A stretch of 51,415 bases of DNA, taken from assembly GCA_013388455.1 (NCBI GenBank), contig JACAFF010000023.1:1-51415 (forward strand), given 5' to 3'. The position numbers and the translations under genes are program-made. Source of the stretch: Nitrospirota bacterium (GTDB taxonomy: Bacteria; Nitrospirota; Thermodesulfovibrionia; Thermodesulfovibrionales; SM23-35). Below are positions 1 to 9,077 of this stretch, one piece after another; position 1 is the stretch's first letter; every line of letters begins with the position of its first letter. The notes beneath the pieces were generated by a model that saw only the letters and a program-made list of their open reading frames with translations, was not told the DNA's origin and did not search any database.

Positions 1-96
1 GAAGGTCTGTGGTAGACTACCACGTTGATAGGCTGGAGGTGTAAGTGCAGTAATGCATTGAGCTGACCAGTACTAATAGACCGTGCGACTTGACCC
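1..96 (+). rRNA. 23S ribosomal RNA, 3' end (partial)
   Basis: The first ~96 bases match the conserved 3' end of bacterial 23S rRNA: the segment around 25-95 reads like the terminal domain, including GTTGATAGGC, GAGCTGACC and GTACTAATAGACCGTG, and it closes with GACTTGACCC. The gene begins before the window. The exact 3' boundary is an estimate, because the 5' end it pairs with is not visible. No 5S rRNA gene is seen between this point and rpoD. Confidence 0.93.
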
Positions 97-128
97 TTAT
101 TAACTCCCTCCTGTTGTCAGAGAAAAAT

Positions 129-155
129 AAGGGCCTATAAAAGGGCCCTAATTTT
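129..155 (+). terminator. Rho-independent terminator after 23S rRNA
   Basis: An AGGGCC / GGCCCT inverted repeat (130-135 and 144-149) with an 8-nt loop is followed by AATTTT. It lies between the 23S gene and rpoD and most likely ends the rRNA transcript. Confidence 0.7.
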
Positions 156-179
156 GTGTTTACTGAGGGGTATTAAATA

Positions 180-1607
180 ATGAGAGAAAGAGACATATTT
201 GAAGAAATAATAGATATAGGTAAAAGGCGAGGAACTTTAACCTATGATGAGATAAATGATGCATTACCATCAGAATTCTTTTCCCCTGATGAAATAGAAG
301 ACCTTATGGATATTCTTCAAGATATGGGAGTAAAGGTAGTAGATCATGAAGAGGTGCTTCCTTCAGATGAAGAAATGGAAGAAGAGGCAGATGAGTATGA
401 AAAGACTGAGGATTTAGTACAAGCATATTTTTACTCAATGGGTGATATATCAATCCTTACAAAAGATGAGGAAACAGAGCTTGCTAAAAGATTGGAGGAA
501 GGCAAGACAATAATTAGAGAGTTGGTAACAGAGATGCCTTTATATAAGAAATTAGAAGCAAGCTTAAATGGACACGAAGAAGATCTCAATTCAGAAGACG
601 ACAAGCCAGATGAGGCACTTAATATGAGTGTTGAGATCATTGAAGAGCTTATGAATGAGATTGATGAGAAGGATAGTAAAATTACAAAATTTGGTTCATT
701 GAAGAGTCTTAAGAATGCTATTCGAGAAAAGAAGAAAAAAAATATTGATACAAAAAAATTGGAATTAATAGCCAAAGAGATAGAGAAGACATATAAAAGA
801 GTTGAATCTGAAGTTGGAATAAAGGTTGACCAATTGAAATCAATGTGGGTTCGAATTCAGAAGGCAAAGACATTGATAACTACTGCAAAAAATGAGCTAA
901 TAACCCGTAATCTGCGGTTAGTTGTTAATATAGCAAAAAATTATGTGGGAAGAGGTCTGCCTCTTCTTGATCTGATACAGGAAGGTAATATAGGCCTGAT
1001 GAAGGCAGTTGATAAATTTAAATATGAAAAGGGTTTTAAATTCAGCACATATGCAACATGGTGGATCAGGCAAGCTATCACCCGTGCATTGATAGATCAG
1101 ACAAAGACAATAAGAGTCCCTGTGCACATGATGGAATTTTATAATAGGGTCACTAAAGCATCAAGAGAGCTAACTCAGCAGCTTGGAAGAGAGCCTACTA
1201 ATGAAGAAATTGCGCAAAAGCTTATAGTTCCGACAAGAAAAGTAGAAGAGGTATTCAGGGCCATACAGGACCCTATAGCTTTACAAACTCCTGTAGGAGA
1301 TGAAGATACAGAACTCGAAGATTTTATAGGTGATAAGAACAGTCCTTCTCCTTATTCAGATGCAGAAAAGATTGAAACTTCTGAACAGATACAGAAGGTT
1401 TTGAAAACATTAACTCCAAAAGAAGAAATGGTCATAAGAATGAGATTTGGAATTGGAGCTGAAAGAGATCATACCCTTGAGGAGGTAGGTAGACATCTTT
1501 CTATTACAAGAGAAAGAGTTAGGCAAATAGAAGCTAAGGCTTTAAGAAAACTTAAGCATCCGAGCAGACTAAAAGCCTTGAAGAGATTGACTTCTACTCC
1601 TGCATAA
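180..1607 (+). CDS. rpoD: RNA polymerase primary sigma factor RpoD (sigma-70)
   Basis: This is the housekeeping sigma factor that directs RNA polymerase to -35/-10 promoters. The 475-residue product has an acidic N-terminal region (region 1.1-like). Region 2 lies around residues 237-316 and contains the [12 protein letters not shown] and [16 protein letters not shown] signatures. A region 3 follows, and a region 4 helix-turn-helix lies near residues 437-468 (TLEEVG...[20 protein letters not shown]). Length and order fit group 1 sigma factors. The ATG start is preceded by GAGGGG about 8 nt upstream. The 3' end overlaps the convergent LysM gene by 14 bp. Confidence 0.97.
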   Translation: MRERDIFEEIIDIGKRRGTLTYDEINDALPSEFFSPDEIEDLMDILQDMGVKVVDHEEVLPSDEEMEEEADEYEKTEDLVQAYFYSMGDISILTKDEETELAKRLEEGKTIIRELVTEMPLYKKLEASLNGHEEDLNSEDDKPDEALNMSVEIIEELMNEIDEKDSKITKFGSLKSLKNAIREKKKKNIDTKKLELIAKEIEKTYKRVESEVGIKVDQLKSMWVRIQKAKTLITTAKNELITRNLRLVVNIAKNYVGRGLPLLDLIQEGNIGLMKAVDKFKYEKGFKFSTYATWWIRQAITRALIDQTKTIRVPVHMMEFYNRVTKASRELTQQLGREPTNEEIAQKLIVPTRKVEEVFRAIQDPIALQTPVGDEDTELEDFIGDKNSPSPYSDAEKIETSEQIQKVLKTLTPKEEMVIRMRFGIGAERDHTLEEVGRHLSITRERVRQIEAKALRKLKHPSRLKALKRLTSTPA

Positions 1608-2577
1608 CCTTAGTTACCGGATCTCCTTTTAAAATCTCTGAATCACTTTTTCTTACAATAACGGTAGATGTTGATTCTTTGAGATTGATAACTTGTATGA
1701 GTCCGTTAAATATCGTGTGTTTACTTTGAACAAGTGTTGCAAGGATATCTCCGACCTGAAGGCCATCTTTTTTTCCTCTATCAATATATGCTACATCATA
1801 CGGCACATTTATTAAATGTGAGTGTTTTGTTGCAATAATGTATCCATTTATATCTGGTTTCCTTGGGTTTTCAGGAGCTAAAGGAGGTTCGATTTCATAG
1901 TAGGTGTCGAGGAGATTTCCTGTAGTAACTTCCCAATAGGATTCTTTTATAATTATTTTCGGGTCTTCTTCATCTATTACTTCTGCAATACCTATAACCT
2001 CAATGAGATATCCTATTTTACGGCCGGTTTTGGGGTGCTTTACTTTTTCCATGGGTTTAATAATGTAAAACTTATCACCCTTCTTTATAGGAATCTGTGT
2101 TTGAATATATGCAGAATCCCCTTTGCCCAGAACAGTCTTGCCAGTTGGAGTTTCAATAATCTTACCAACGCTATGTATTTCATCAACTATATAACCACTT
2201 GAAATCAATAGAGTTTTATTAACGAGATAGGGTTTTATCAGAGGCTCAATTTTTATTTCTTCAGGTTTTTTTATTTCTTCAGGTTTTGCTTCGACTTTGG
2301 GTTCGAGAGTTATTTCTTTTTGTAACAAGTAGAGAGGAATCCTGATCTTTTGGTTTGGATAGATTCTATCAGGGTTTTCTATTTCAGGATTTTCCTTCCA
2401 GACCTTTGGCCAGAGAAAAGGATCTTGCAATTCCTTATTAGTTATATCCCAGAGGGTATCACCTCTCATAATAATGTAATCTTTATATTCCTGCATTTCT
2501 GCTGAGATAATGGAAGGTAGAATCAATATTACACAAAAAAACAATGTCTTTAATAATATATATTTTTTCCTATGCAT
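1594..2577 (-). CDS. LysM domain envelope protein
   Basis: The 327-residue protein has an N-terminal hydrophobic signal peptide (residues ~6-26, ending near ISAE). A LysM peptidoglycan-binding repeat follows at about 33-82, with RGDTLWDIT near its start and [14 protein letters not shown] near its end. A short lysine/glutamate/proline-rich spacer leads to a ~200-residue C-terminal region rich in beta-strand-like sequence, without a recognised enzymatic domain. LysM binds glycan strands, so a periplasmic or outer-membrane-associated role is likely. The ATG start has a good AAGGAGT ribosome site. No enzyme function can be assigned. Confidence 0.85.
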   Translation of the reverse strand: MHRKKYILLKTLFFCVILILPSIISAEMQEYKDYIIMRGDTLWDITNKELQDPFLWPKVWKENPEIENPDRIYPNQKIRIPLYLLQKEITLEPKVEAKPEEIKKPEEIKIEPLIKPYLVNKTLLISSGYIVDEIHSVGKIIETPTGKTVLGKGDSAYIQTQIPIKKGDKFYIIKPMEKVKHPKTGRKIGYLIEVIGIAEVIDEEDPKIIIKESYWEVTTGNLLDTYYEIEPPLAPENPRKPDINGYIIATKHSHLINVPYDVAYIDRGKKDGLQVGDILATLVQSKHTIFNGLIQVINLKESTSTVIVRKSDSEILKGDPVTKVMQE

Positions 2578-2705
2578 AATGTTACTCCTTATATAAAAGT
2601 TTTACTTTACATAAAATAGCGAAGTTACTGAAAAGTGTCAAGTATATTGTTAAAATAAGCTTAACCCAAATAATGCATACATTGCTCGAAAATTTTTTTA
2701 GCTCG

Positions 2706-2740
2706 ATGTAATTATTAAATTATCCATATTTTAATTACAT
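2706..2740. repeat. 9-bp inverted repeat in the divergent LysM / M16 promoter region
   Basis: ATGTAATTA (2706-2714) and TAATTACAT (2732-2740) are a perfect inverted repeat separated by 17 bp, followed by a short T-run. They sit in the AT-rich gap between the divergent LysM gene and the M16 peptidase gene. They could be an operator or a weak hairpin. No regulator is assigned. Confidence 0.4.
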
Positions 2741-2796
2741 TTTTCAGGTTTAAAAGTATAGTTCCATTGTTTTTACATTTTTTGTTATATTTAATA

Positions 2797-4119
2797 ATGA
2801 AATACATTAGACCATTAAGCGTTCTTCTTTTTTTATTATTTTCAATTAATAGCTTCGCCTCTGAAATCAAAGAATATCAACTTAAAAACGGTCTCAAGGT
2901 AATTATTATTGAAGAACATAAGGCGCCTGTGGCCACATTCCAGGTCTGGTATAAAGTTGGCGCAAGAAATGAACCTGAAGGAAAATCAGGATTAAGCCAT
3001 TTACTTGAACATATGATGTTTAAAGGAACAGATCGATATGGCCCTTCTGAATTTTCGAGAATTATTCAAAAAAATGGTGGAACAGATAATGCATATACTA
3101 CAAAAGATTATACCGTTTATTTCGAGATTTTACCCTCAGATAAAATATCACTTGCTATTGATCTTGAGTCAGATAGAATGCAAAACCTTAAAATTATTAA
3201 AGAAGAATTTATATCGGAAAGGGATGTGGTTATAGAGGAGAGAAGACTTCGCTATGAGGATGATCCACAGAATGCACTTTTTGAAGAGATTATAGCAGCG
3301 GCATTTAAATCGCATCCATATCAGAGGCCTGTTATTGGTTGGATGTCTGATATTGAATCTATAGAAACAGATGATCTTCTTTCATATTACAAAGCGGGGT
3401 ATTCTCCTCAAAATGCTGTCGTTGTCATTGTGGGAGATGTAAAGTCAGATGAAATTATAAAAAAAGTCAGAGATGCTTTTGAGAACATTCCTTCTGAAAA
3501 TTCAGTAAAACTAAAAAAATACAATGAACCAGAACAAAAAGGGGAACGTAAAGTCTATCTTAAAAAGGAAGCAGAACTTCCCTATATTCTTTTAGCTTAT
3601 CATACCCCGAGTTTCCCTCATGAAGACAGCTACGCGCTTGATGTTCTGAGCATGATACTTTCAGATGGAAAAAGTTCAAGACTTTATCGGTCTCTCGTTT
3701 ATGAGAAAAAGATTGCTTTGGAGGTATCTGCAGATTACAGCGGTTTTAATAAAGATCCATATCTTTTTTTTCTTTCGGCAACAGTTTCTCCTGGAATTGA
3801 CATAACAGAGGTAGAAAAATCAATATATTCAGAAATAAAAAAGGTTATGGATGGAGATCTGTCTGAACGTGAACTTCAAAAGGTAAAAAACCAGATAGAA
3901 GCATCTTTTATTATGGATCAGGACTCTATCTTTTTGCAGGCTATGAATTATGGAATTTTTGAGATGCTCGGTGATTGGAGGCTCATTGATAAATATTTAG
4001 AAGGTATAAGAAAGGTGACTTCTGAAGATATTGTAAGGGTTATAAAAAAATATTTACACGAAGATAATAAGACAGTAGGGATTCTGATACCAACTAAGAA
4101 AGTGAAGAATGAACAGTGA
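2797..4119 (+). CDS. M16 family zinc metallopeptidase, catalytic subunit
   Basis: This is a pitrilysin/processing-peptidase-like zinc protease of about 440 residues. The inverted zinc motif HLLEH lies near residues 68-72, and the downstream glutamate ligand lies in VVIEERR about 75 residues later. A YSPQNAVVVIVGDV segment typical of M16 follows. The protein starts with a signal peptide (MKYIRPLSVLLFLLF, ending near SFA), so it is exported. I prefer the ATG at 2797 to the in-frame TTG at 2767 because it gives a normal signal peptide; no strong ribosome site precedes either. It overlaps the next gene by 4 bp and probably forms a heterodimer with its product. Confidence 0.92.
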   Translation: MKYIRPLSVLLFLLFSINSFASEIKEYQLKNGLKVIIIEEHKAPVATFQVWYKVGARNEPEGKSGLSHLLEHMMFKGTDRYGPSEFSRIIQKNGGTDNAYTTKDYTVYFEILPSDKISLAIDLESDRMQNLKIIKEEFISERDVVIEERRLRYEDDPQNALFEEIIAAAFKSHPYQRPVIGWMSDIESIETDDLLSYYKAGYSPQNAVVVIVGDVKSDEIIKKVRDAFENIPSENSVKLKKYNEPEQKGERKVYLKKEAELPYILLAYHTPSFPHEDSYALDVLSMILSDGKSSRLYRSLVYEKKIALEVSADYSGFNKDPYLFFLSATVSPGIDITEVEKSIYSEIKKVMDGDLSERELQKVKNQIEASFIMDQDSIFLQAMNYGIFEMLGDWRLIDKYLEGIRKVTSEDIVRVIKKYLHEDNKTVGILIPTKKVKNEQ

Positions 4120-5465
4120 AAAATCAACAGCTTAAAAAATATTTGATCTTTTTATTTTTATCACTATTTACTATTAACTATTTACTATCTTCAGAGGTTT
4201 TTGCCCTCGATATAAAAAGAACAGAGTTATCTAATGGTCTTATAGTTCTCAATTCTGAATATAAAAGTCTACCGATTGTTATGGTGACTCTTGTTATAAA
4301 AGCAGGAAGTATTAATGAATCGGCAGAAAAATCAGGTCTTGCAAATCTAGTAGCGGAGCTTCTTACAGAAGGAACAAAAAATCGAACATCAAGAGAGATT
4401 AGCGAAGAAATTGACTTTATTGGAGCATCTCTGAACGCGACCGCAAGTGCTGATTACACAATGGTTACACTGTCTATATTGAAAAAAGATTTACAAAAGG
4501 GTTTTGAAATATTTTCTGATATTCTACTAAACCCAGTTTTTCCTGAAAATGAAATATTGAGAAAAAAAGAACATATAAAAGGATTTCTGAGACAACTCGA
4601 AGAAGACCCTTCTTTCCTTGCTAATCGAGCTCTAAAAAAGCAAATATTTGGTGAACATCCTTATGGAAGGATATTAGAAGGCTCAGTTAATACAATCGAT
4701 AAGATAGGTAGAGCGGATATAATTGCATTCTATTCATCTTATTATTCGCCGAATAATAGTATTTTATCAGTAGTTGGTGATATTTCAGCTGATGAGTTGA
4801 ACAATTTGATAGAGAAATATCTGAATGGATGGAAGAAAGTTGAGGTCCCTTCATCAGATATATTGTATCCTTTTTTTAATAAACCAGAAAAAAAGGTTAT
4901 AAAGATAAATAAAGACTTAACACAGGCAAATATTGTTTTTGGTAGTTCTGGTATAAGCAGAAATAATCCCGATTATTATGCTTTTTTTGTAATGAACTAT
5001 ATACTTGGAGGAGGAGGTTTTTCATCAAGACTGACGCAAACAATAAGAGAGGATATGGGACTTGCATATGATATCCATAGTTTTCTATCAGCTTATAAAG
5101 CAGGGGGAATTTTTCAGATCGAGGTGCAGACTAAAAATGAGTCAGCCAACATTGTTATTGATGAAATATTAAAACAGATTAAAAATGTAAGAGAAGAATA
5201 TGTTTTAGAAAATGAACTCCAGGAAGCTAAATCCTATCTAATTGGAAGTTTTAAAAGGAGGCTTGACACGAGCAGAAAGATTGCTGACTTTCTTGCGATT
5301 GCAGAATTTTTTGATCTCGGGACTGATTACGTAGAAAAATATCCTCTTTATATAGATGCTATAACCAAAGATGATATTTTAAAAGTTGCTCAGAGATATC
5401 TCTCATCTGAAGATTTTGTGTTGGTTGTTGTTGCGAATCACAATAAAGCAGAATTGAAATATTAG
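4116..5465 (+). CDS. M16 family peptidase-like protein, non-catalytic subunit
   Basis: This 449-residue M16 paralogue has an N-terminal signal peptide. The position of the zinc motif reads ANLVAELLTEG, so the two histidines of HxxEH are missing. The C-terminal half keeps GGGGFSSRLTQTIRE and GLAYD, which belong to the substrate-binding half of M16B pairs. In such pairs one subunit is catalytic and the other is a structural partner, which fits the GTGA overlap with the upstream catalytic gene. The start is GTG. The signal-peptide region is encoded by a run of 7-bp repeats (see the repeat at 4162-4190). Confidence 0.9.
   Translation: MKNQQLKKYLIFLFLSLFTINYLLSSEVFALDIKRTELSNGLIVLNSEYKSLPIVMVTLVIKAGSINESAEKSGLANLVAELLTEGTKNRTSREISEEIDFIGASLNATASADYTMVTLSILKKDLQKGFEIFSDILLNPVFPENEILRKKEHIKGFLRQLEEDPSFLANRALKKQIFGEHPYGRILEGSVNTIDKIGRADIIAFYSSYYSPNNSILSVVGDISADELNNLIEKYLNGWKKVEVPSSDILYPFFNKPEKKVIKINKDLTQANIVFGSSGISRNNPDYYAFFVMNYILGGGGFSSRLTQTIREDMGLAYDIHSFLSAYKAGGIFQIEVQTKNESANIVIDEILKQIKNVREEYVLENELQEAKSYLIGSFKRRLDTSRKIADFLAIAEFFDLGTDYVEKYPLYIDAITKDDILKVAQRYLSSEDFVLVVVANHNKAELKY
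4162..4190. repeat. Tandem 7-bp repeat (NACTATT) inside a signal peptide
   Basis: Four consecutive heptamers read CACTATT, TACTATT, AACTATT and TACTATC. They encode part of the hydrophobic core of the signal peptide of the second M16 protein (LFTINYLLS). The reverse complement of the unit (AATAGTN) recurs inside dsrN at 23006-23075. Confidence 0.8.
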
Positions 5466-5511
5466 ACCTGCCAAATGATATCTGTTCTATTAAGCTTTTT
5501 ATGACTTCATG

Positions 5512-5542
5512 CCTGTAGGACTAAAAGTTCAGGTGTTTTTTT
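5512..5542 (+). terminator. Possible weak terminator after the M16 pair
   Basis: CCTG (5512-5515) and CAGG (5530-5533) can pair, with GAC/GTT extending the stem across a small bulge around a TAAAA loop. A run of T follows. The stem is imperfect, so this is tentative. Confidence 0.35.
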
Positions 5543-5585
5543 AGGTTGAAACTTTCGGATAATTCATTAATAATCAGTTGTAAAT

Positions 5586-7541
5586 ATGGATGTCCATAAG
5601 AAGACAGGCAGGCGTATATTTTTATTCTGTATATTTTCTTCGGTATTATTTATTGCTTTTTTAATCTGGAGGCCTGATTCCTTAGAAGAGCGAGCTGAGA
5701 CGCTCACCCTTGACTACAGATTTTATGCGAGGAATTTCATCTCACGCCCGCTGCTGACAGGTGAAGTAGTTATTGTAGCTATTGATGAAAGAAGTCTGCA
5801 GGAATATGGACGATGGCCATGGAGCAGGACAATACAGGCTGAACTGGTAAAAAAAATAGTAGCATTAAATCCAAAGGTTCTTGCAGTAGATATTTTTTAT
5901 ACAGAAACGGAAAACGAACAGGCGGATAAATTTCTTGGCGAAGCACTCCAGCAGGCAGAAGGCAAGATCGTGCTTGCATCCGTTTTTGACGTCTGGGTGG
6001 CGAAAAAGGATTTGCAAAAAGGGGATATCCCTGAGCAGATGTTTAATTCTGCTTTTTTGAAGCTTGAAGAGCAGAAGCAGATACGTGCTATTGAAGCCCA
6101 TGATTTGATGGTTGATATAGAGCCAATTTTACGCAATAACATTAGTGGTCATGCTTACTCCCATCCGGATCGTGACGGTAAACTACGGTGGGAGATCCTG
6201 TATCTGAAATACCAGGATGAATTCTTCCCTTCTTTTGCATTGCAGACAGCTCGTTTGGCGCTCGGTTTACAATTGGATGATCTGATTATAGCAGGAAACA
6301 GGGGTGTGAAACTCGGGAATAATCTTTTTATTCCGACAGATCTTCATGGAAGGCTGGTAATCAACTATTATGGTAAGGAAAGGACATTCAAATATATATC
6401 GGCTGCTGAAATTTTACACGGAAATGTCCAGCGGAAAGAGATTGAAAACCATATTATTTTTCTTGGAACATCAGCTATTGCAACTTATGATCTAAAGAAT
6501 ACCCCTTTTTCAGGAAATATGCCTGGTGTTGAAAAGAATGCAACAGTTGTTGAAAATATTATTACCAGCAATTTTCTGAAGAAAAGTAGCGGCTATCTTG
6601 AGATTATCTTTGTATGTTTATCGGGCCTTTTATCGGGAATTTTTCTGCCACGAATGAGTGCGATAAAGGGAGCGATACTGTCATTTGGTTTTTTTAGTGG
6701 CTATATTGTAGTTTCACTATTTGTTTTTTCATTCATGAATTTATGGGTCAATCTCATTTATCCAGCCACAAATATGATATTTATTGCTATAGTTGTGACA
6801 GTGACAAAATACTTTTTTGAGGAAAGGAAAGCTAAAGAGATTAGAAAGATGTTTTCGAGCTATGTGTCGCCAAAAATTGTCGAACAATTAATCAGCAATC
6901 CTGATAAAGCAAAATTAGGAGGGGATAGAAAGACGGTAACAATACTTTTTTCGGATATTATTGGATTTACAACCCTTTCAGAAAAAACATCACCTGAAAA
7001 GGTTGTTGAATTACTGAATGAATACTTCGAAAAAATGTCAGGCATAATTTTTAAATGGGATGGAACATTGGACAAGTTTGTTGGTGATGAAATAATGGTA
7101 TTCTGGGGTGCACCTGCTGACCAGCCGAACCATACTGAACTTGCTATAAGATGTGCATTGCATATGGTTACAGGACTTGAGGAATTGCATAAAAAATGGA
7201 TAAGTGAGGGGAAACCAATACTCGATTGCGGTATCGGAATAAATACAGGTGAGGTTGTAATAGGGAATATCGGTGCGGCAGGTAAAAAGATGGACTACAC
7301 AGTTATTGGAGACCACGTGAATCTTGCTGCACGTGCTGAAAAACTGACAAGAGACTATAATGCTAAAATTATTATTACTGAATTTACCCTCAAACATATA
7401 ATGCCTCTACTTGATAAAAAATTATTAGGACATATAGAAATCAATGAACTCGACAGAGTGAAGGTAAAAGGGAGAGAGCAAGAAGTCAAAATCTTCGAAT
7501 TGAAAAATTTGAAGGTTGGGGGGGGGACCCTAAATGTCTAA
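5586..7541 (+). CDS. CHASE2-domain class III adenylate cyclase
   Basis: The 651-residue membrane protein probably makes cyclic AMP. An N-terminal transmembrane helix (residues ~10-28) precedes a periplasmic CHASE2 sensor domain (about 30-330, with VVIVAIDERSL and GRWPWSR). Three transmembrane helices follow, then a cytoplasmic cyclase domain from about residue 440. Metal-binding aspartates are visible in ILFSDIIGFT and FVGDEIMVFWG. The adenine-specifying lysine (DKFVGD) and aspartate (MDYTVIGD), and the transition-state asparagine and arginine (NLAARAE), are all present, so it looks active and adenylate-specific. The last residues (VGGGTLNV) are encoded by a poly-G tract that may extend the natural C-terminus. 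A Yip1-type gene follows 30 bp downstream. Confidence 0.93.
   Translation: MDVHKKTGRRIFLFCIFSSVLFIAFLIWRPDSLEERAETLTLDYRFYARNFISRPLLTGEVVIVAIDERSLQEYGRWPWSRTIQAELVKKIVALNPKVLAVDIFYTETENEQADKFLGEALQQAEGKIVLASVFDVWVAKKDLQKGDIPEQMFNSAFLKLEEQKQIRAIEAHDLMVDIEPILRNNISGHAYSHPDRDGKLRWEILYLKYQDEFFPSFALQTARLALGLQLDDLIIAGNRGVKLGNNLFIPTDLHGRLVINYYGKERTFKYISAAEILHGNVQRKEIENHIIFLGTSAIATYDLKNTPFSGNMPGVEKNATVVENIITSNFLKKSSGYLEIIFVCLSGLLSGIFLPRMSAIKGAILSFGFFSGYIVVSLFVFSFMNLWVNLIYPATNMIFIAIVVTVTKYFFEERKAKEIRKMFSSYVSPKIVEQLISNPDKAKLGGDRKTVTILFSDIIGFTTLSEKTSPEKVVELLNEYFEKMSGIIFKWDGTLDKFVGDEIMVFWGAPADQPNHTELAIRCALHMVTGLEELHKKWISEGKPILDCGIGINTGEVVIGNIGAAGKKMDYTVIGDHVNLAARAEKLTRDYNAKIIITEFTLKHIMPLLDKKLLGHIEINELDRVKVKGREQEVKIFELKNLKVGGGTLNV
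7518..7537. repeat. G9-ACCC-TAAATG motif, copy 1
   Basis: Nine consecutive G (7518-7526) are followed by ACCC and TAAATG, at the last codons of the cyclase gene. A related G7-ACCCC-ATTTAG motif lies at 42915-42932 upstream of rsfS. Both are preceded by TTTGAAG or TTTTGAAG. Length errors or slippage at such a tract would change the cyclase C-terminus. Confidence 0.7.
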
Positions 7542-7571
7542 ACCAAAAGCGAACGTATCAAGGAGGCAGAT

Positions 7572-8102
7572 ATGGTTAATTTTAATAATCGTATGATACG
7601 TGCTGCAAAGTTAGATGTGCATTTGTATGAAGAAGTTGAAAATGATCCCGATGCATTAAAGCAGGCCATGTTTGTTGTAATAATTTCGAGCGTTGCTGCT
7701 GGTATTGGTACGTTTCGGTATGGAGGTTTAAGCGGTATATTTATTGGAACTATGGGAGCATTAATCGGATGGTTTGTATGGGCATATTTAACCTACTTCA
7801 TCGGGACCAGATTCCTGCCGGAGCAGCAGACGAATGCAACTCCTGGGGAATTATTGCGTACTGTTGGTTTTTCAAGCTCACCCGGTATAATCCGTGTATT
7901 GGGAATCATCCCCGGAATCACGGGAATTGTTTCATTCGTAGCATCTGTATGGATGCTTATAGCCATGGTAATTGCTGTGAGACAGGCACTGGATTATAAG
8001 AGCACATTTCGTGCTGTTGGAGTATGCCTAATTGGCTGGATAATCCAGATATTATTCATCGCACTCTTATTTTTTCTATTTGGTGTAAGAATGCGGTTAT
8101 AA
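7572..8102 (+). CDS. Yip1 family integral membrane protein
   Basis: The 176-residue protein has about five hydrophobic segments after a short cytoplasmic N-terminus. The pattern fits the bacterial Yip1 domain: AKLDVHLYEEVENDP at the start, then membrane segments with GELLRTVGFSSSPG between them. Such proteins have no settled biochemical role in bacteria. The ATG is preceded by AGGAGG with good spacing. It lies 30 bp behind the adenylate cyclase gene and converges with lpxI 5 bp downstream, so it is probably co-transcribed with the cyclase. Confidence 0.8.
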   Translation: MVNFNNRMIRAAKLDVHLYEEVENDPDALKQAMFVVIISSVAAGIGTFRYGGLSGIFIGTMGALIGWFVWAYLTYFIGTRFLPEQQTNATPGELLRTVGFSSSPGIIRVLGIIPGITGIVSFVASVWMLIAMVIAVRQALDYKSTFRAVGVCLIGWIIQILFIALLFFLFGVRMRL

Positions 8103-8107
8103 AAATA

Positions 8108-8941
8108 CTAAGCACCTGAGTAACCTACAATTGTGATTTTTGCTTTATTGGCTTCTTCGATTAGCGCAGCTTTCTGAAGGATAATGCATTTATTTGCTTC
8201 TAAGGCAAGGATTCTTGCGCGGACCTCTTTCATAACTTGCAAAGTATGTAAACCTACTGTCGGCACATCGAACCGCATATCCTGATCGGGTTTGCTAACC
8301 TTAACGATCACAGCCCCTTCACCTGCCAGTAAACCTCCTCTTCGTATTGCTTCATCAGTGCCTTCAATAGCTTCTAAAGCCATGACAGCCCGTTGTTTTA
8401 CAACAACAGTCTGCCCGATATCCAGCCTGCCGATTTCCTTTGCGACCTTCCAGCCGAACTCTATGTCTTTCCATTCAGTATCAGTCGGGGTTTTTTTGGT
8501 ATGAACCCCTTCAGGTATCAGTAGAGAACCACTAAACCGTGTGATTTCAAGGAGACGGATGCCTTCATCTTCGAGTTCCCTTGTTATTGAAAGAAGTATG
8601 GAATCGTCTTTTCTGTCTTTAAGAGATAATAAAAGTTTCACAGCCCTCAAATCCGGTGTGATCTTGCTTTTATAAAGCAGGGTCTTGGAGACTTTTCCTG
8701 CCATCACAGCTTCACTTATCCCACGTTTTTTCAGGGCATTGATGAGCTTTCCGAATTTGCCAACATTTACCCATTCTACTTCGTCAGCATACATAGAGAT
8801 ACGCTTATCTGTTAAAGGTTCAAGCGCTATAGCGATTACTTTATGACCTTGTTCCCGTGCTTCAGTTGCTATTGCTATGGGAAGTTCGCCTGCGCCTGCT
8901 ATGAGGCCTATTTTTTTGGGTGTGTGCTGAGATTTTATCAA
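8108..8941 (-). CDS. lpxI: UDP-2,3-diacylglucosamine diphosphatase LpxI
   Basis: LpxI hydrolyses UDP-2,3-diacylglucosamine to lipid X and UMP in lipid A synthesis, replacing LpxH in many bacteria. The 277-residue product has the N-terminal GLIAGAGELPIAIA segment, the VGKFGKLINALKKRGI region and the C-terminal DVPTVGLHTLQ segment typical of the LpxI (DUF1009) family. Length is normal. The apparent start is TTG after a TGGAG site. It is the last gene of the bamA-to-lpxI block and is separated from lpxA by 220 bp. That gap shows no other gene, only a short hairpin near 9062-9081. Confidence 0.93.
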   Translation of the reverse strand: MIKSQHTPKKIGLIAGAGELPIAIATEAREQGHKVIAIALEPLTDKRISMYADEVEWVNVGKFGKLINALKKRGISEAVMAGKVSKTLLYKSKITPDLRAVKLLLSLKDRKDDSILLSITRELEDEGIRLLEITRFSGSLLIPEGVHTKKTPTDTEWKDIEFGWKVAKEIGRLDIGQTVVVKQRAVMALEAIEGTDEAIRRGGLLAGEGAVIVKVSKPDQDMRFDVPTVGLHTLQVMKEVRARILALEANKCIILQKAALIEEANKAKITIVGYSGA

Positions 8942-9077
8942 ATAATCTCCAGATAAAGAATCAAGTTAAATTTAGCAAATAACAAGTATCAATCAAGAAT
9001 ACATATGGAGATTAATACGTTATTTCTCGAATTTTTAATTTTACATTGATAACCGTTCATTGCTGATTGATTTTTTA

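Noticed and set aside
5779-6142. Minus-strand open frames inside the cyclase gene
   Set aside because: They have no ribosome sites or recognisable domains and lie entirely within a strongly supported gene on the other strand.
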